From: Methanopyrus sp. SNP6
GTDB lineage: Archaea; JAADCQ01; Methanopyri; Methanopyrales; Methanopyraceae
DNA: 64,000 nucleotides
Reading direction: 5' to 3'
Assembly (NCBI RefSeq): GCF_002201895.1
Contig: NZ_CP019436.1
Span: 695,456 to 759,455 of the forward strand
In this document: one piece after another, positions 1-8,710 of the stretch
How positions within the stretch are numbered: position 1 is the first letter of the stretch
Layout: every line of letters begins with the position of its first letter
Notes under the pieces: model-generated
The model's input: the letters and a program-made list of their open reading frames with translations, nothing else
Database searches by the model: none
What the model was told of the DNA's origin: nothing
Translations under genes and position numbers: made by a program

Positions 1-917
1 GAGATCCGAGACCGCAGCACTTCACGCTCTGCCTCCTCCGTAGGTATGCGGTCCACGGCAGATGTCGGACAGGCGTCCGTGCACAAGCCGCATCGCACGC
101 ACAGGTCGGGCATGATCACAGGCATCCGAGTTATTTCCTCGATGCATATAGCGTCCACCGGGCAGATATCGTAGCATATACGACATCCTATGCACATGTC
201 GGGTCGTATGTAAAACACTTCGTCGGTACACTTAGGTCGTGGACGGTGATCAGGTCGTTTCAGTGCTTCCGTAGGACAGTATGCTACACAATTGTAACAT
301 CCTAAGCACCGTTCAGGGTCCGGATCCCCATCTGGAACGTTGTCAGCTGCGCCTGTCGGGCACACCTCGTGACAGCGGTTACACTCAACACACAGCTCCC
401 TATTCAGTCGTGGATTACTTCGACGTTTGAGCTGAGGTACTTCCAACTCTACTGTAACACTACCATAGGGACAAACTTTTACACACTCTAAACATCCACG
501 ACATGCGTCCAAGTCTATTCTATGCTCTTCAATGATCTCACGCATAACTCCAGTGGGGCAAACCTCAATGCAAGGCTTATCTTCACAGCGATCACATGTG
601 CGGAGATCAACACCGATGAACTTCACTTCAATATCCGCTTTAGGAACACGAACAGGTCTGCGTTTCGGCTTTAATTCCGTAAATGATATCTCATAAAACC
701 TGAATACATCACGGGGACACGCCTGTACACAGAAAGAACATGCTACACACCGATCCTCATCGAGCCGTATCTGCTCGTTTATCTCGATCGCTCCGGTAGG
801 GCAGACTTCATCACAGAGGCCGCATCCCGCGCACTCGTCGGGCCGTTCGACTTCCACGATGTTTACGGTCACGTTACGGAGGCGATCCTCAAAGAAGAAG
901 TGAAGATCGGTCACCAC
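1..917 (-). CDS. ehaQ: Eha hydrogenase polyferredoxin EhaQ (partial, C-terminus off the left edge)
   Basis: The visible 305 codons encode a polyferredoxin with eight CxxCxxCxxxCP-type [4Fe-4S] motifs; one has an insertion (CDRCEDKPCIEVCP). The reading frame is open to base 1, so the protein continues beyond the window. The start is one of two consecutive GTG codons (917 or 914), with a GGGGGTGA ribosome site overlapping the end of the upstream ferredoxin gene. In methanogen Eha complexes, polyferredoxins carry electrons between the hydrogenase and low-potential acceptors. Its position directly after ehaP at the end of the operon supports the name. The total cluster number cannot be given because the end is missing. 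Confidence 0.85.
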   Translation of the reverse strand, partial: MVTDLHFFFEDRLRNVTVNIVEVERPDECAGCGLCDEVCPTGAIEINEQIRLDEDRCVACSFCVQACPRDVFRFYEISFTELKPKRRPVRVPKADIEVKFIGVDLRTCDRCEDKPCIEVCPTGVMREIIEEHRIDLDACRGCLECVKVCPYGSVTVELEVPQLKRRSNPRLNRELCVECNRCHEVCPTGAADNVPDGDPDPERCLGCYNCVAYCPTEALKRPDHRPRPKCTDEVFYIRPDMCIGCRICYDICPVDAICIEEITRMPVIMPDLCVRCGLCTDACPTSAVDRIPTEEAEREVLRSRI

Positions 918-920
918 CGG

Positions 921-1499
921 TCACCCCCGAAGCGAAGCTTCGAGGTATTCCTCCCATCGTTTCACTAGTTCGTCGGTGTCCGTAGGAACCAGCTTGATAG
1001 CACCCGCAACTGGGCATACCTCTAGACACACCTCGCATAGTACGCAACGCTCTTCGTCCACCTCGGCAGTCTCTTTCACGGTGATGGCGTCGGACGGACA
1101 GGCGCTCTCACACTTACCACAACCTACGCATAAGTCACTGTCAACGACAATGCGAGCGGGCTTGGGCGGCTGGATTCGTTCCTCGATTTCCTCGTGGAGC
1201 GTACCCATCTCGATAGCTCCTGTTGGGCATACTTCCACGCAGAGACCGCAGCGAATACAACGTTCCCTGTGTAGGATGGGCCCTTCCTCGGACATTTCCA
1301 TCGCAGGCGGGCATCCATTCTGTCCCTCAACTGGACAGGCATCGGCACAGGTTCCGCACAAAACGCACTGATCCAGGTCGATGTCTGGAAAGTCCCGGAA
1401 CCGAGCAGGTCTTCGAGTTATCTCCCGAGGGGTGTGAGCGTCGAACAGACGCTTGAACCCTTCACGGCTGAGTACGTGGTTTAAGAAGTCCTGGAGCAA
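921..1499 (-). CDS. ehaP: Eha hydrogenase ferredoxin subunit EhaP, four [4Fe-4S] motifs
   Basis: This 192-residue soluble protein has four Cys motifs: CVLCGTCADACP, CIRCGLCVEVCP, CVGCGKCESACP and CVLCEVCLEVCP. It lies between the hydrogenase large subunit, with which its start overlaps by 19 bp, and the polyferredoxin. It is the expected electron-transfer subunit linking the hydrogenase module to ferredoxin. The name rests on operon position and cluster content. EhaP in other methanogens can carry more clusters, so the count here may be reduced. Confidence 0.85.
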   Translation of the reverse strand: MLQDFLNHVLSREGFKRLFDAHTPREITRRPARFRDFPDIDLDQCVLCGTCADACPVEGQNGCPPAMEMSEEGPILHRERCIRCGLCVEVCPTGAIEMGTLHEEIEERIQPPKPARIVVDSDLCVGCGKCESACPSDAITVKETAEVDEERCVLCEVCLEVCPVAGAIKLVPTDTDELVKRWEEYLEASLRG

Positions 1500-2719
1500 G
1501 CACGGATCACCTCCCGTGCCTTACCTTCCAGAAGGACCTTACCCTCACGTTCATCTATCACCACGAACCTCTCGTTGCACGCGACGCACGGGTCCAGACT
1601 CGCATATGTGGCCACGGCGTCTGCGATGCTAGGGGACCCAGGCGCTATCGCCTCCAAGACTCGGATATTCGGGACGGAAGGTGTGCGGATCGTAACGCGC
1701 TTCACTACTCCTCCAGATGCTAGTTCCATGTCATACACGAGTTCCCCTCGTGGGGCTTCGACGCGATTATCGACGTGTCCCGCGTCCACCTCAAGCTCCC
1801 GTCGATGCCTTCCTTCGGGTAACTCATCGACGACCCGCTCGATGAGCTCCATGGACTGCAAACACTCGTCATATCTGACCAAGATCCTGGATAGGTTGTC
1901 TCCATTCTTCCTGTAAACGGGCTTGAAGCCCAGTTCCGGATAGACAGGCTCTTGGAGACGCATGTCGGATTCCGGAACTCCAGAAGCCCTAGCCTGAGGT
2001 CCTACGACTCGGTACTTCCTGATATGATCCTTCGTGATCACTCCGACGCCACGCGATCGGAGTTTAATGAAGGGATCGTTACTGGCAATTCGTCGGTACG
2101 TTATCACGTCGTCACGGATTGCGTCTAAGGTTTCGAGAACGTTGTTCAGTTGGTCTTCTGTGACATCCATTCGAACACCACCGACGACGTTCCAGCCTGT
2201 CAGGATCCGGTTACCTGTTATCTCTTCGATGCAGTCCAGGACGCGCTCACGAGTGTTCATATTCCATACGAACATAGTCTCATGCTCTATCGAATAGAAG
2301 TAGGCGGCGTTGGCTATGAGGTGGGATTGAATCCGATCTAGCTCTTGCACAAGGACACGGAGGAACAGCCCACGCGGAGCGGGGTCTCCCTCGGCGAGTT
2401 TCTCAACACCTCCGATGAAGCACATGTTGTGCGCGTGGGAGCAGATTCCGCAGACTCGTTCTGCGAGAAAGGCGGCCTTCTGCCAAGGCATTCCCTCCAT
2501 GATCTTCTCGATACCACGGTGGCAGTATCCCATCTCTACCTTGCAATCCACGACCTCTTCTCCTCGAACTGCCAGCTTAATCCGGAGAGGCTCTTTAAGG
2601 ATCGGATGATTAGGACCTACGGGGATGCGGTGTGATATCGGCTCAATCTCACCCGTCTCGACGTCCACGACTTGAACGTTGGATCGGATCTCACGCCTCC
2701 TGCGCTTCATGGGCTCCAC
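1481..2719 (-). CDS. ehaO: Eha [NiFe] hydrogenase large subunit EhaO
   Basis: This is the catalytic large subunit of a group 4 [NiFe] hydrogenase, 412 residues. Both Ni-binding Cys pairs are present: RVCGICSHAH (C90, C93) near the N-terminus and DPCVAC (C378, C381) near the C-terminus. The protein continues about 30 residues past the second pair, as in energy-converting hydrogenases. The Eha complex is known to use the ion gradient to drive H2-dependent ferredoxin reduction, which replenishes electrons for the first step of CO2 reduction. The gene overlaps ehaN by 29 bp and ehaP by 19 bp, which suggests translational coupling. Confidence 0.95.
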   Translation of the reverse strand: MEPMKRRRREIRSNVQVVDVETGEIEPISHRIPVGPNHPILKEPLRIKLAVRGEEVVDCKVEMGYCHRGIEKIMEGMPWQKAAFLAERVCGICSHAHNMCFIGGVEKLAEGDPAPRGLFLRVLVQELDRIQSHLIANAAYFYSIEHETMFVWNMNTRERVLDCIEEITGNRILTGWNVVGGVRMDVTEDQLNNVLETLDAIRDDVITYRRIASNDPFIKLRSRGVGVITKDHIRKYRVVGPQARASGVPESDMRLQEPVYPELGFKPVYRKNGDNLSRILVRYDECLQSMELIERVVDELPEGRHRRELEVDAGHVDNRVEAPRGELVYDMELASGGVVKRVTIRTPSVPNIRVLEAIAPGSPSIADAVATYASLDPCVACNERFVVIDEREGKVLLEGKAREVIRACSRTS

Positions 2720-3179
2720 CCCTACGGAACTCCCAACTGCGGAACAAAGCAGGAAGCACGTCGACGACAGCGGAGACTATCTCCTCGGGCCGTGGTGGAC
2801 ATCCTGGAACCTCCGCGTCTACGGGGATCACCTCGCGTACCGGCCCACATACGCGACCTCCCCGCTGGTTGAAGATACCACCAGAACACGCGCAGGTGCC
2901 CACAGCGACGACGGCCTTGGGCTCAGGGACCTTATGGTACAGCTTGACTAGCTTATCTCGCCACTGATACGTAACTGGTCCAGTGATTATTAGGACATCA
3001 GATTTCCTCGGATTATTGTGGTAATAGATACCGTACTGTTCTAGATCGTATCGGTAAGTATAACAAGCCAGGATTTCAATATCGCAGCCATTACACCCAC
3101 CGGTGTTCACTACTGTTACGTGAATAGACCTAGATCTCACAAACCCTTTCAATTTTTTGAGCACTGATTTCAGACTCAT
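2691..3179 (-). CDS. ehaN: Eha [NiFe] hydrogenase small subunit EhaN
   Basis: This 162-residue protein has the proximal [4Fe-4S] ligands of hydrogenase small subunits and NuoB: GGCNGCDIE near residue 28, GTCACSGG near residue 95 and PGCPPRP near residue 125. It lacks the Tat signal and the C-terminal cluster domain of periplasmic hydrogenases, as usual for membrane-bound group 4 enzymes. Its ATG overlaps the ehaM stop (ATGA). The C-terminal tail overlaps the start of ehaO. Confidence 0.95.
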   Translation of the reverse strand: MSLKSVLKKLKGFVRSRSIHVTVVNTGGCNGCDIEILACYTYRYDLEQYGIYYHNNPRKSDVLIITGPVTYQWRDKLVKLYHKVPEPKAVVAVGTCACSGGIFNQRGGRVCGPVREVIPVDAEVPGCPPRPEEIVSAVVDVLPALFRSWEFRRGGAHEAQEA

Positions 3180-3625
3180 ATAATCCCCCTCTCGCGGAGA
3201 GAGGTAAAGAACTTTGTTAACACCTTACGGTCTATCGGCACGGACTTTCGTCCTTCAAACATTCGTAGCAGTTCGTTCTCCAAAGCTTCACCGAGTTTTC
3301 CATCGCTAACCACATCCATGAGTACCGCTAGAGCGACCACTTCATCGTCGACGTTGTCCAGCAACCGCTCGACCTGTTCAACTTCCGAGTGTAGCCCATA
3401 GAGTCCGGAACAAGACCGTGCCCTTGACAGTACATCGATCACATGATCCTCGTTAACGTTCAGAAGCTCAGCCAGACGGTGCACGATGTCCCGACGATAT
3501 GCGTGGCTGGTGAGGATCCACTTCTTGACGCGGAGTACCAGATCCGGATCCTCAGCATAACGCTCGTTTAGGTCCTCTTCGGTGATGTTCTTCCGCCTTG
3601 TCAGGAACCGTATCATCGCGGTCAT
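3176..3625 (-). CDS. ehaM: Eha hydrogenase accessory subunit EhaM (soluble)
   Basis: This is a 149-residue, charged, mostly helical protein without membrane segments or cysteine motifs; the few Cys residues are scattered. Its place between the small membrane subunits and the small hydrogenase subunit matches EhaM of the methanogen Eha operon. No biochemical role is known to me. It overlaps both neighbours by 4 bp. Confidence 0.75.
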   Translation of the reverse strand: MTAMIRFLTRRKNITEEDLNERYAEDPDLVLRVKKWILTSHAYRRDIVHRLAELLNVNEDHVIDVLSRARSCSGLYGLHSEVEQVERLLDNVDDEVVALAVLMDVVSDGKLGEALENELLRMFEGRKSVPIDRKVLTKFFTSLRERGII

Positions 3626-3957
3626 AACCCCTCAAGCCAGGTGAGGACGGCGAGAAAAATCGCAATTCCTAACGCGGTTTCAACTCGTCCATACCCCGGT
3701 CGCATGTTCACCACGTACCCGATCAGGAACGCAGCTATCCAGATCCCTACCGGCGCCGATCGCACCCAGGATACTGCCAGGAGTGTCCATCCCAGTATCG
3801 CCAGCAGCAGACCGATCGGATCCACCTTCCGCTCTCGGAAGATCTCGGGGTACATGCGATAGCTGTACTCGAGACCCACCAACGAACCTGCCAGAAACGT
3901 CGCTACAGCGCCCACGATCACTGCTTCGACGAACATCCTGCCCTCGAAGCCGATCAT
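3622..3957 (-). CDS. ehaL: Eha hydrogenase membrane subunit EhaL
   Basis: This is a small membrane protein with about four hydrophobic segments. I start it at the ATG at 3957, which forms an ATGA overlap with the ehaK stop and gives 111 residues beginning MIGFEGRMF. An upstream extension to 4065 is open but has no membrane-protein character and would overlap ehaK deeply. The assignment comes from operon order and length. Confidence 0.75.
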   Translation of the reverse strand: MIGFEGRMFVEAVIVGAVATFLAGSLVGLEYSYRMYPEIFRERKVDPIGLLLAILGWTLLAVSWVRSAPVGIWIAAFLIGYVVNMRPGYGRVETALGIAIFLAVLTWLEGL

Positions 3958-4193
3958 AGGTGACCCGCCCTTAGCGTGTGTATCGAGACACCGAGGATCA
4001 GCAGGATCGCTGCCACCACTGCTAATTGTTCGGTTCTGTGTAATGCACGCTCCAACCTGGCGCAAACGAGAAAGATAACTGACGACGCCAGTAGCAGCAC
4101 TCCTCCGGCTTTAGCGTAGATAGAGTGCTCGAAGAGCAGGATCGCGGCCATCCCGACCAAAGATAACGACAGTACGCAGAGGTGCGATCGCAA
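3954..4193 (-). CDS. ehaK: Eha hydrogenase small membrane subunit EhaK
   Basis: This 79-residue protein has three hydrophobic helices and no catalytic motif. It lies between the NuoH-like subunit and EhaL, as ehaK does in other methanogens. Identification is by position and size only. Confidence 0.7.
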   Translation of the reverse strand: MRSHLCVLSLSLVGMAAILLFEHSIYAKAGGVLLLASSVIFLVCARLERALHRTEQLAVVAAILLILGVSIHTLRAGHL

Positions 4194-4203
4194 CGGGACC
4201 CCC

Positions 4204-5055
4204 CTATCCGAAGATAAGGAAGTCCAGGAACATCATCGAGGCTATTATCACGTGGAACCCGACGGCCTGGTACGGATTCAGTATCGGCGTCAGCGCGCAC
4301 ATCGAGGCCAGGAGTAGCGTGAGAGCCCCCATAGTTAGGAGGTGAGAGACTGGGTCTGATATCCCCAAGAACACTGCCTGGAACACCCAGAGCTCGCAGT
4401 AGTACTTGAGTGCCTCAGCCACATACATCAGCCCACGCAGGAACCCCGGATATTCCGTGAGGTAGCCCTCGACGATGTCATATCCCTTCGAGGGATCCAA
4501 CGGGGAGTAAGGCGAGTCCACCCATAGGAGGGTGAAGAACGCCAAGGCCGAGAACGGGATGTGATCTATCAGTGGGCCGTGGGAGTGTTCCCACGCTAGT
4601 ATACCGGACACGTCCATGTGCCCTGTTATGAAGTACGCCGATATCAGGGAACAGGCCAGCGCCAGCTCGCCGGCGGGCATAATGGCGTGTCGCACACCAC
4701 CGATCTTGGTGTAAGTGGAACCTGAGGACACTCCGGCACCGTGGGAGAGAACCTTGTAGGACGCGTACAGGGCGAAGAACGGGAGCAGGTTGCCACGATA
4801 CACGGCAGAGATGGTGACCGCAGCCGACCAGATTATCACGTTGAAAACCGGCACCATCCAGTACAGGAACTCCGCCGAGGTCAGTGGGGCGTATCCCTCC
4901 TTGATCATGAACTTCAGTGTGTGGAGGAACTCTTGAACTATCGGCGGTCCCGGTCTACGCTGGATGCGCGCCATCACCTTCCGGTGCAGTCCGAGGAACA
5001 CGCTTCCGACCAGGAAGGCTTCGGTGATCCCTACCAGGGTTTCGAGCACGATCAA
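4204..5055 (-). CDS. ehaJ: Eha hydrogenase NuoH-like membrane subunit EhaJ
   Basis: This 283-residue multi-span protein resembles the NuoH/EchB family of complex I and energy-converting hydrogenases. It has the typical early cytoplasmic loop motif (RRPGPPIVQEFLHTLKF) after the first helix. In this family the protein contacts the small hydrogenase subunit and takes part in ion translocation. It is the best-conserved membrane subunit of the operon and the strongest evidence that the complex is membrane-bound. Confidence 0.9.
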   Translation of the reverse strand: MIVLETLVGITEAFLVGSVFLGLHRKVMARIQRRPGPPIVQEFLHTLKFMIKEGYAPLTSAEFLYWMVPVFNVIIWSAAVTISAVYRGNLLPFFALYASYKVLSHGAGVSSGSTYTKIGGVRHAIMPAGELALACSLISAYFITGHMDVSGILAWEHSHGPLIDHIPFSALAFFTLLWVDSPYSPLDPSKGYDIVEGYLTEYPGFLRGLMYVAEALKYYCELWVFQAVFLGISDPVSHLLTMGALTLLLASMCALTPILNPYQAVGFHVIIASMMFLDFLIFG

Positions 5056-5058
5056 CGC

Positions 5059-5262
5059 TCAGTACCCCAGGAAAGGTGTCCTATCCCGGTCACCTCGAGG
5101 CGAGAGCGCCCATCCTAGGACGAAGATCGTGATGGAGATCGCCAAGATCGTTAGAGCGGAGAACAACCCGTGATATCTGTCCACGAGCCACGGTCTGGCA
5201 ACGTCAATCCACACGAGCGTCAGGTCCGCCACCAGTACCGCAACCACCGGCACCCACCGCAC
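5059..5262 (-). CDS. ehaI: Eha hydrogenase small membrane subunit EhaI
   Basis: This 67-residue protein has two hydrophobic segments separated by a short polar loop (DVARPWLVDRYHG) and a charged C-terminus. It lies between ehaH and ehaJ. The assignment is by gene order and length; no functional motif is visible. Confidence 0.7.
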   Translation of the reverse strand: MRWVPVVAVLVADLTLVWIDVARPWLVDRYHGLFSALTILAISITIFVLGWALSPRGDRDRTPFLGY

Positions 5263-5274
5263 GCCACCGTCCCC

Positions 5275-5946
5275 CTAGGGTAAGGCCGCAAGCAACTCCA
5301 GGTAACGGGAGAACGTCAACAGCGTCGTCAGGTGTATCACGAAGGCGTATCGGCCCCAGATCCGACGGAACGAGTCCACCTTAACCGCGTAGAAGGGGCC
5401 GACTCCGGCCTCTCCGATGACTCCAACCGTTAACAGGGTCTTACCGTAAGTTAGCGTCCAACCTCCAGCTCCCTTCGGCATTTTCATCAACTCATGAACG
5501 CTCAGAGTGCCCGTAGAGGCGAGTATGAGTGCCGCACCTCCGAATAGGGGTAAACTAGCTATCAAACACATGAGACCGTAGTTGAAGGCACACTCCAGCG
5601 CGAACTCATCTTCGACGGTGGTGCCTATTAGCCCCATGTTGGAGATTCCGAGCAGCGAAAGGAACAGAGTGAAGTTGAAGACGTCTCCAGTAGTCACGAC
5701 GCCGATAGCCGCGAGAGTTGAGACCAAGGCCAGGGCCGCTTTGATCTTGTCCTCCCGTGGGCTGACGATCTTGGCTTTGATCCGAGGCCTGCGGTGGTCT
5801 ATTTCAACGTACACATCGGTATTGCTGAGGATAGGAAGTGCGAGAACTGCGAGAAGGACTGCCAAAATGATCGTGTTAATCGTGCTTAGGTACGGCACTA
5901 TGTCACCCAGCGGCACTATGAAGAGTACCTTACCGCTCGGGTACAC
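5275..5946 (-). CDS. ehaH: Eha hydrogenase membrane subunit EhaH
   Basis: This 223-residue protein has about six membrane segments. Its central region (FNFTLFLSLLGISN) and a lysine in a hydrophobic context (YGKTLLTVG) recall the core of NuoL/M/N antiporter-like subunits, though it is much shorter than a full NuoM. This suggests a part in ion translocation, which is an inference. The start is GTG and overlaps ehaG by 17 bp. Confidence 0.8.
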   Translation of the reverse strand: MYPSGKVLFIVPLGDIVPYLSTINTIILAVLLAVLALPILSNTDVYVEIDHRRPRIKAKIVSPREDKIKAALALVSTLAAIGVVTTGDVFNFTLFLSLLGISNMGLIGTTVEDEFALECAFNYGLMCLIASLPLFGGAALILASTGTLSVHELMKMPKGAGGWTLTYGKTLLTVGVIGEAGVGPFYAVKVDSFRRIWGRYAFVIHLTTLLTFSRYLELLAALP

Positions 5947-6607
5947 GTCGCTGAGCCCCCGCTCTCACATCGTAACCCATGGCGTAACCCAGCAGCGTGA
6001 GCTTGGGGCCGACCTTAACGAGTATTCCACCGGTGCCCGCCAGGATCAGGGCTAGGAGCCACGCTTCTGGGTGTAGGAAGAACGTGCTGAAACCGGCTAC
6101 CCAGAACGCCCAACCGATCCCTGAGATCGACTCCATCCCTCGCCACTCCTCATAGTGCGGTCGATTCGCCCTGGAGAACAGGTAGAACGCCGCTCCTGAG
6201 CCCGCCACGGCCCCTCCGGTGAAGCCCGTGAGTAAAACCCCGTAGACTACCAGTCCGACCATGATGGCCGTCGGCGCCGTCCGGAGGATCTCCATGTCCA
6301 AGGGTTCGAACTCCGGTAGAGAATCCCCGTCCGTGTATCGGGCGACTAGTACTTCAGCCGTAGCTATCAACTCGGCCAAGCCGACCACCAGTCCGGGTAG
6401 AATCAAACACTCCGCTAGGTCGGTACCGACGGAGGCCAGGAGTGTCAACGCTCCGACTTCCAGTGCGTCGGTCATAGTCAGCCTGTTGAGTGGGTTGCGA
6501 TCCGCCGCGATGTCGACCGCCGCGATCAGACCTACCGATATCCCAGCGGCTACGGCCACATGATACATATTCACGGTAATCTCTGGAACGGCGTGAGGAA
6601 CTATCAT
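5930..6607 (-). CDS. ehaG: Eha hydrogenase membrane subunit EhaG
   Basis: This 225-residue integral membrane protein has about six hydrophobic segments and few charged residues within them. It overlaps ehaF by 4 bp and ehaH by 17 bp. Length and position match EhaG, a methanogen-specific membrane subunit. No separate function can be read from the sequence. Confidence 0.8.
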   Translation of the reverse strand: MIVPHAVPEITVNMYHVAVAAGISVGLIAAVDIAADRNPLNRLTMTDALEVGALTLLASVGTDLAECLILPGLVVGLAELIATAEVLVARYTDGDSLPEFEPLDMEILRTAPTAIMVGLVVYGVLLTGFTGGAVAGSGAAFYLFSRANRPHYEEWRGMESISGIGWAFWVAGFSTFFLHPEAWLLALILAGTGGILVKVGPKLTLLGYAMGYDVRAGAQRRVPER

Positions 6608-7113
6608 TCGCTTCCCTCCCTTTCCATCGCCTCTTCACCGATCGTCTTGGTTCGGACTATCCACGAGAATACCACGAAGGCCACGAACATGATGGACGAT
6701 TCAAGGACCGTGTCCAAGCCTCGCGTGTAGTAGAGGATTTCATCGAGGATGCCGCCAGGATGGGACACGATCGTCGTACCGCAGTGCTTAGAGTTGCGAG
6801 CCAGCCACCTGGTGAACGGTGTCAGGTAGGAGGTAACCCACCCGCGGACGGGTTCGAACTGGGGGTACTGCGATATAGTCACTCCCGGGCTTTCGAGTGG
6901 AATTCCCCCGCGATCGTAGGGGGCGAGTGGGTCCCCGGCCTTCATCTGAACCTGCGGCGCGGGCCGTGGGTAGAGCTGCTCCCGATAGTACGAATATCCA
7001 CAGTGCAAACCTAAGAGTGCTAGTACAGCCAGGAGAAGGCAATACACTGACACCATGCTTTCAGGCCGTCTAATCGCGTTCAGAGCCCTCGAGAGCTTCG
7101 CGGTCACGCTCAC
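6604..7113 (-). CDS. ehaF: Eha hydrogenase membrane subunit EhaF
   Basis: This 169-residue protein has one hydrophobic helix near residues 20-38 and another near 137-155. They are separated by a roughly 95-residue hydrophilic loop rich in Pro and Gly that is probably outside the membrane. The assignment comes from operon order and size. Its start lies 44 bp inside ehaE. Confidence 0.75.
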   Translation of the reverse strand: MSVTAKLSRALNAIRRPESMVSVYCLLLAVLALLGLHCGYSYYREQLYPRPAPQVQMKAGDPLAPYDRGGIPLESPGVTISQYPQFEPVRGWVTSYLTPFTRWLARNSKHCGTTIVSHPGGILDEILYYTRGLDTVLESSIMFVAFVVFSWIVRTKTIGEEAMEREGSE

Positions 7114-7357
7114 TGGCCTCCACCCTCAATATCGCCCTCATCAATATCGGGGTCGCGAAGGCGCCGACCGCGATGAACGTGATTAGGGCTAGTAGGTGAT
7201 TGAACGCTAGGAATACCAGGCACACGCCTACCGTCGCTAGTTCCAGGTTGAGGGATTTTACGACGGGGTCTGAACGAGCAGGCCCTATCGCCGCTCCTAA
7301 CGTGCCGACGACTATCATGAAAGCACCGGTGTACAGTATGACTTCGCACTCATGCAC
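7070..7357 (-). CDS. ehaE: Eha hydrogenase small membrane subunit EhaE
   Basis: This 95-residue protein has three hydrophobic helices followed by a highly charged C-terminal tail of about 20 residues. It lies between ehaD and ehaF with overlaps at both ends. Identified by order and length. Confidence 0.75.
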   Translation of the reverse strand: MHECEVILYTGAFMIVVGTLGAAIGPARSDPVVKSLNLELATVGVCLVFLAFNHLLALITFIAVGAFATPILMRAILRVEASERDREALEGSERD

Positions 7358-7592
7358 TTCGCCTCACCTCCTCAATCCGGATCAGATATACGCAGAACAT
7401 TATCGTCCCTACCACCTCGAGGGCCACGCCGGCGGCAGCGACATCGAGGTACCCCTCCGCAGCTACGGCACAGATCATACCCGATTTAACCAGCGCAATC
7501 GAAGGAAGCTTCTGAAGAGGATCACGGCGTAACACCGTGGCGATCGATCCCAAGATGCAGGCGATGAGCGAGGTGAAGAGGAGCCAGTTCAA
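7350..7592 (-). CDS. ehaD: Eha hydrogenase small membrane subunit EhaD
   Basis: This 80-residue membrane protein has two or three helices and a basic C-terminus. It overlaps ehaC by 4 bp and ehaE by 8 bp. Small three-helix subunits of this kind in energy-converting hydrogenases are related in layout to NuoK/MnhC proteins; here that is only a suggestion. Named by gene order. Confidence 0.75.
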   Translation of the reverse strand: MNWLLFTSLIACILGSIATVLRRDPLQKLPSIALVKSGMICAVAAEGYLDVAAAGVALEVVGTIMFCVYLIRIEEVRRSA

Positions 7593-7852
7593 TCCAACTC
7601 GCCCGCCCTTCTGATCTCCTCGACCTTTCGGATTGTGTAGGAGATAGCGTTAGACTCGAGCGTTGAGAAGATGAACACACATATGGCCGCTATCAGACCC
7701 ATGTCGGTACGCCACATCGTTGCCACGAGACCTGCGAGTCCGAACCCTACCACGTTGAGGTAGAGCATTTGAGCGTAGAGATCACTCGCTACCAGGAGGC
7801 GCAATGACATCAGAATTACGACGGCCGCTATCACCGCTTGTGCGGATATCAC
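7589..7852 (-). CDS. ehaC: Eha hydrogenase small membrane subunit EhaC
   Basis: This 87-residue membrane protein has about three helices and a charged tail ([13 protein letters not shown]). It is flanked by 4-bp overlaps with ehaB and ehaD. Assigned from gene order; no catalytic motif is visible. Confidence 0.75.
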   Translation of the reverse strand: MISAQAVIAAVVILMSLRLLVASDLYAQMLYLNVVGFGLAGLVATMWRTDMGLIAAICVFIFSTLESNAISYTIRKVEEIRRAGELD

Positions 7853-8367
7853 TTTTCGACCCCCCTCCCCATCCGGCGGGCGATATCACCGATTAGCCGG
7901 GACGCCCGAGGGTGGTCAACACCGTGGATAGTCATGATCGCTATCACCATTCCAGCGACGAAGTTGGCGGGGTCCATTCCAAGCACTTTATCGTAGAGAG
8001 TCACCAACACGGTGGCCGTAAGCGACCCGATGGTACCGGCGTATCCGGGATCGGCACACAGACGATTACCCAAATACACCGCTAGAGCCGCAACCAACCC
8101 ACCTTCCGGTCCTCCTAGGCAGTAGTACCCAGAAGAAGCCAGTAAGGTACCGGCAGACGCGTCTGGTGAACACACTATATTGCCCATGAAATAGCCGCCG
8201 GCGATGTCACCTCCTCGGCGTTCGACTGAGCGTCCGATGGCTTCTGCGCCTTTAACACCTGGAGCTTCCGGCAATCCCATAAGTATATCTACGATGACGA
8301 AGTTCAGCCACGCGAGGACTGATCCGACGACTATCTGAAGAATCTGGACTTCCTGCAGTCCGATCAC
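7849..8367 (-). CDS. ehaB: Eha hydrogenase membrane subunit EhaB
   Basis: This membrane protein is about 172 residues long. I start it at the GTG at 8367, which overlaps the ehaA stop (GTGA) and is followed by the hydrophobic segment [17 protein letters not shown]. The longer open frame to 8547 is Arg-rich and unlike a membrane protein, so it is rejected. Length and position match EhaB of other methanogens. Several Gly-rich hydrophobic segments follow. Confidence 0.8.
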   Translation of the reverse strand: MIGLQEVQILQIVVGSVLAWLNFVIVDILMGLPEAPGVKGAEAIGRSVERRGGDIAGGYFMGNIVCSPDASAGTLLASSGYYCLGGPEGGLVAALAVYLGNRLCADPGYAGTIGSLTATVLVTLYDKVLGMDPANFVAGMVIAIMTIHGVDHPRASRLIGDIARRMGRGVEK

Positions 8368-8657
8368 CCCTCCTCGGGTCGGGGGAACACCTTCTCGATG
8401 TACGCGGTGAAGGCCGCCGACAACGCCCCAACGACAGCGCCTACGATCGCGAGCGATATCGGAGAACGGTACTCGATCACCCTGATCACGAGTACTGTCG
8501 CACCGGCGGCTATCACCGGCGTGGGAAACGCGGCCGATACTTTCCATGACTTCCTGCGGGGTTTATCGGGCTGGATCGGTGGTAGGCCCAGCGCTAGTGC
8601 CGTCCCGAACGCAACGGCGGCCGCCACTCCCGCAGCCACTAACTCGGGATCCTTCAT
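8364..8657 (-). CDS. ehaA: Eha hydrogenase membrane subunit EhaA, first gene of the operon
   Basis: This 97-residue protein has three hydrophobic helices separated by a Lys/Arg-rich loop ([11 protein letters not shown]) and starts with ATG. A G-rich ribosome site (GGGGG at 8668-8672 on the complementary strand) precedes it. As the first gene of the 17-gene eha operon it marks the promoter region, which must lie in the short divergent gap or inside the opposite gene. No convincing TATA box was found there. Confidence 0.75.
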   Translation of the reverse strand: MKDPELVAAGVAAAVAFGTALALGLPPIQPDKPRRKSWKVSAAFPTPVIAAGATVLVIRVIEYRSPISLAIVGAVVGALSAAFTAYIEKVFPRPEEG

Positions 8658-8710
8658 TTTAAGGTTTCCCCCAACATCTCTTGGGCGGTTCCCGAAGTGG
8701 GGGTTTCATA

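Noticed and set aside
8368-8547. Longer N-terminus for EhaB
   Set aside because: The extension is Arg-rich and overlaps ehaA almost entirely; the GTGA overlap at 8367 is the normal arrangement in this operon.
8668-8704. Inverted repeat CCCCCA/TGGGGG between ehaA and the MoxR gene
   Set aside because: It is explained by the G-rich ribosome sites of two divergent genes, one on each strand.
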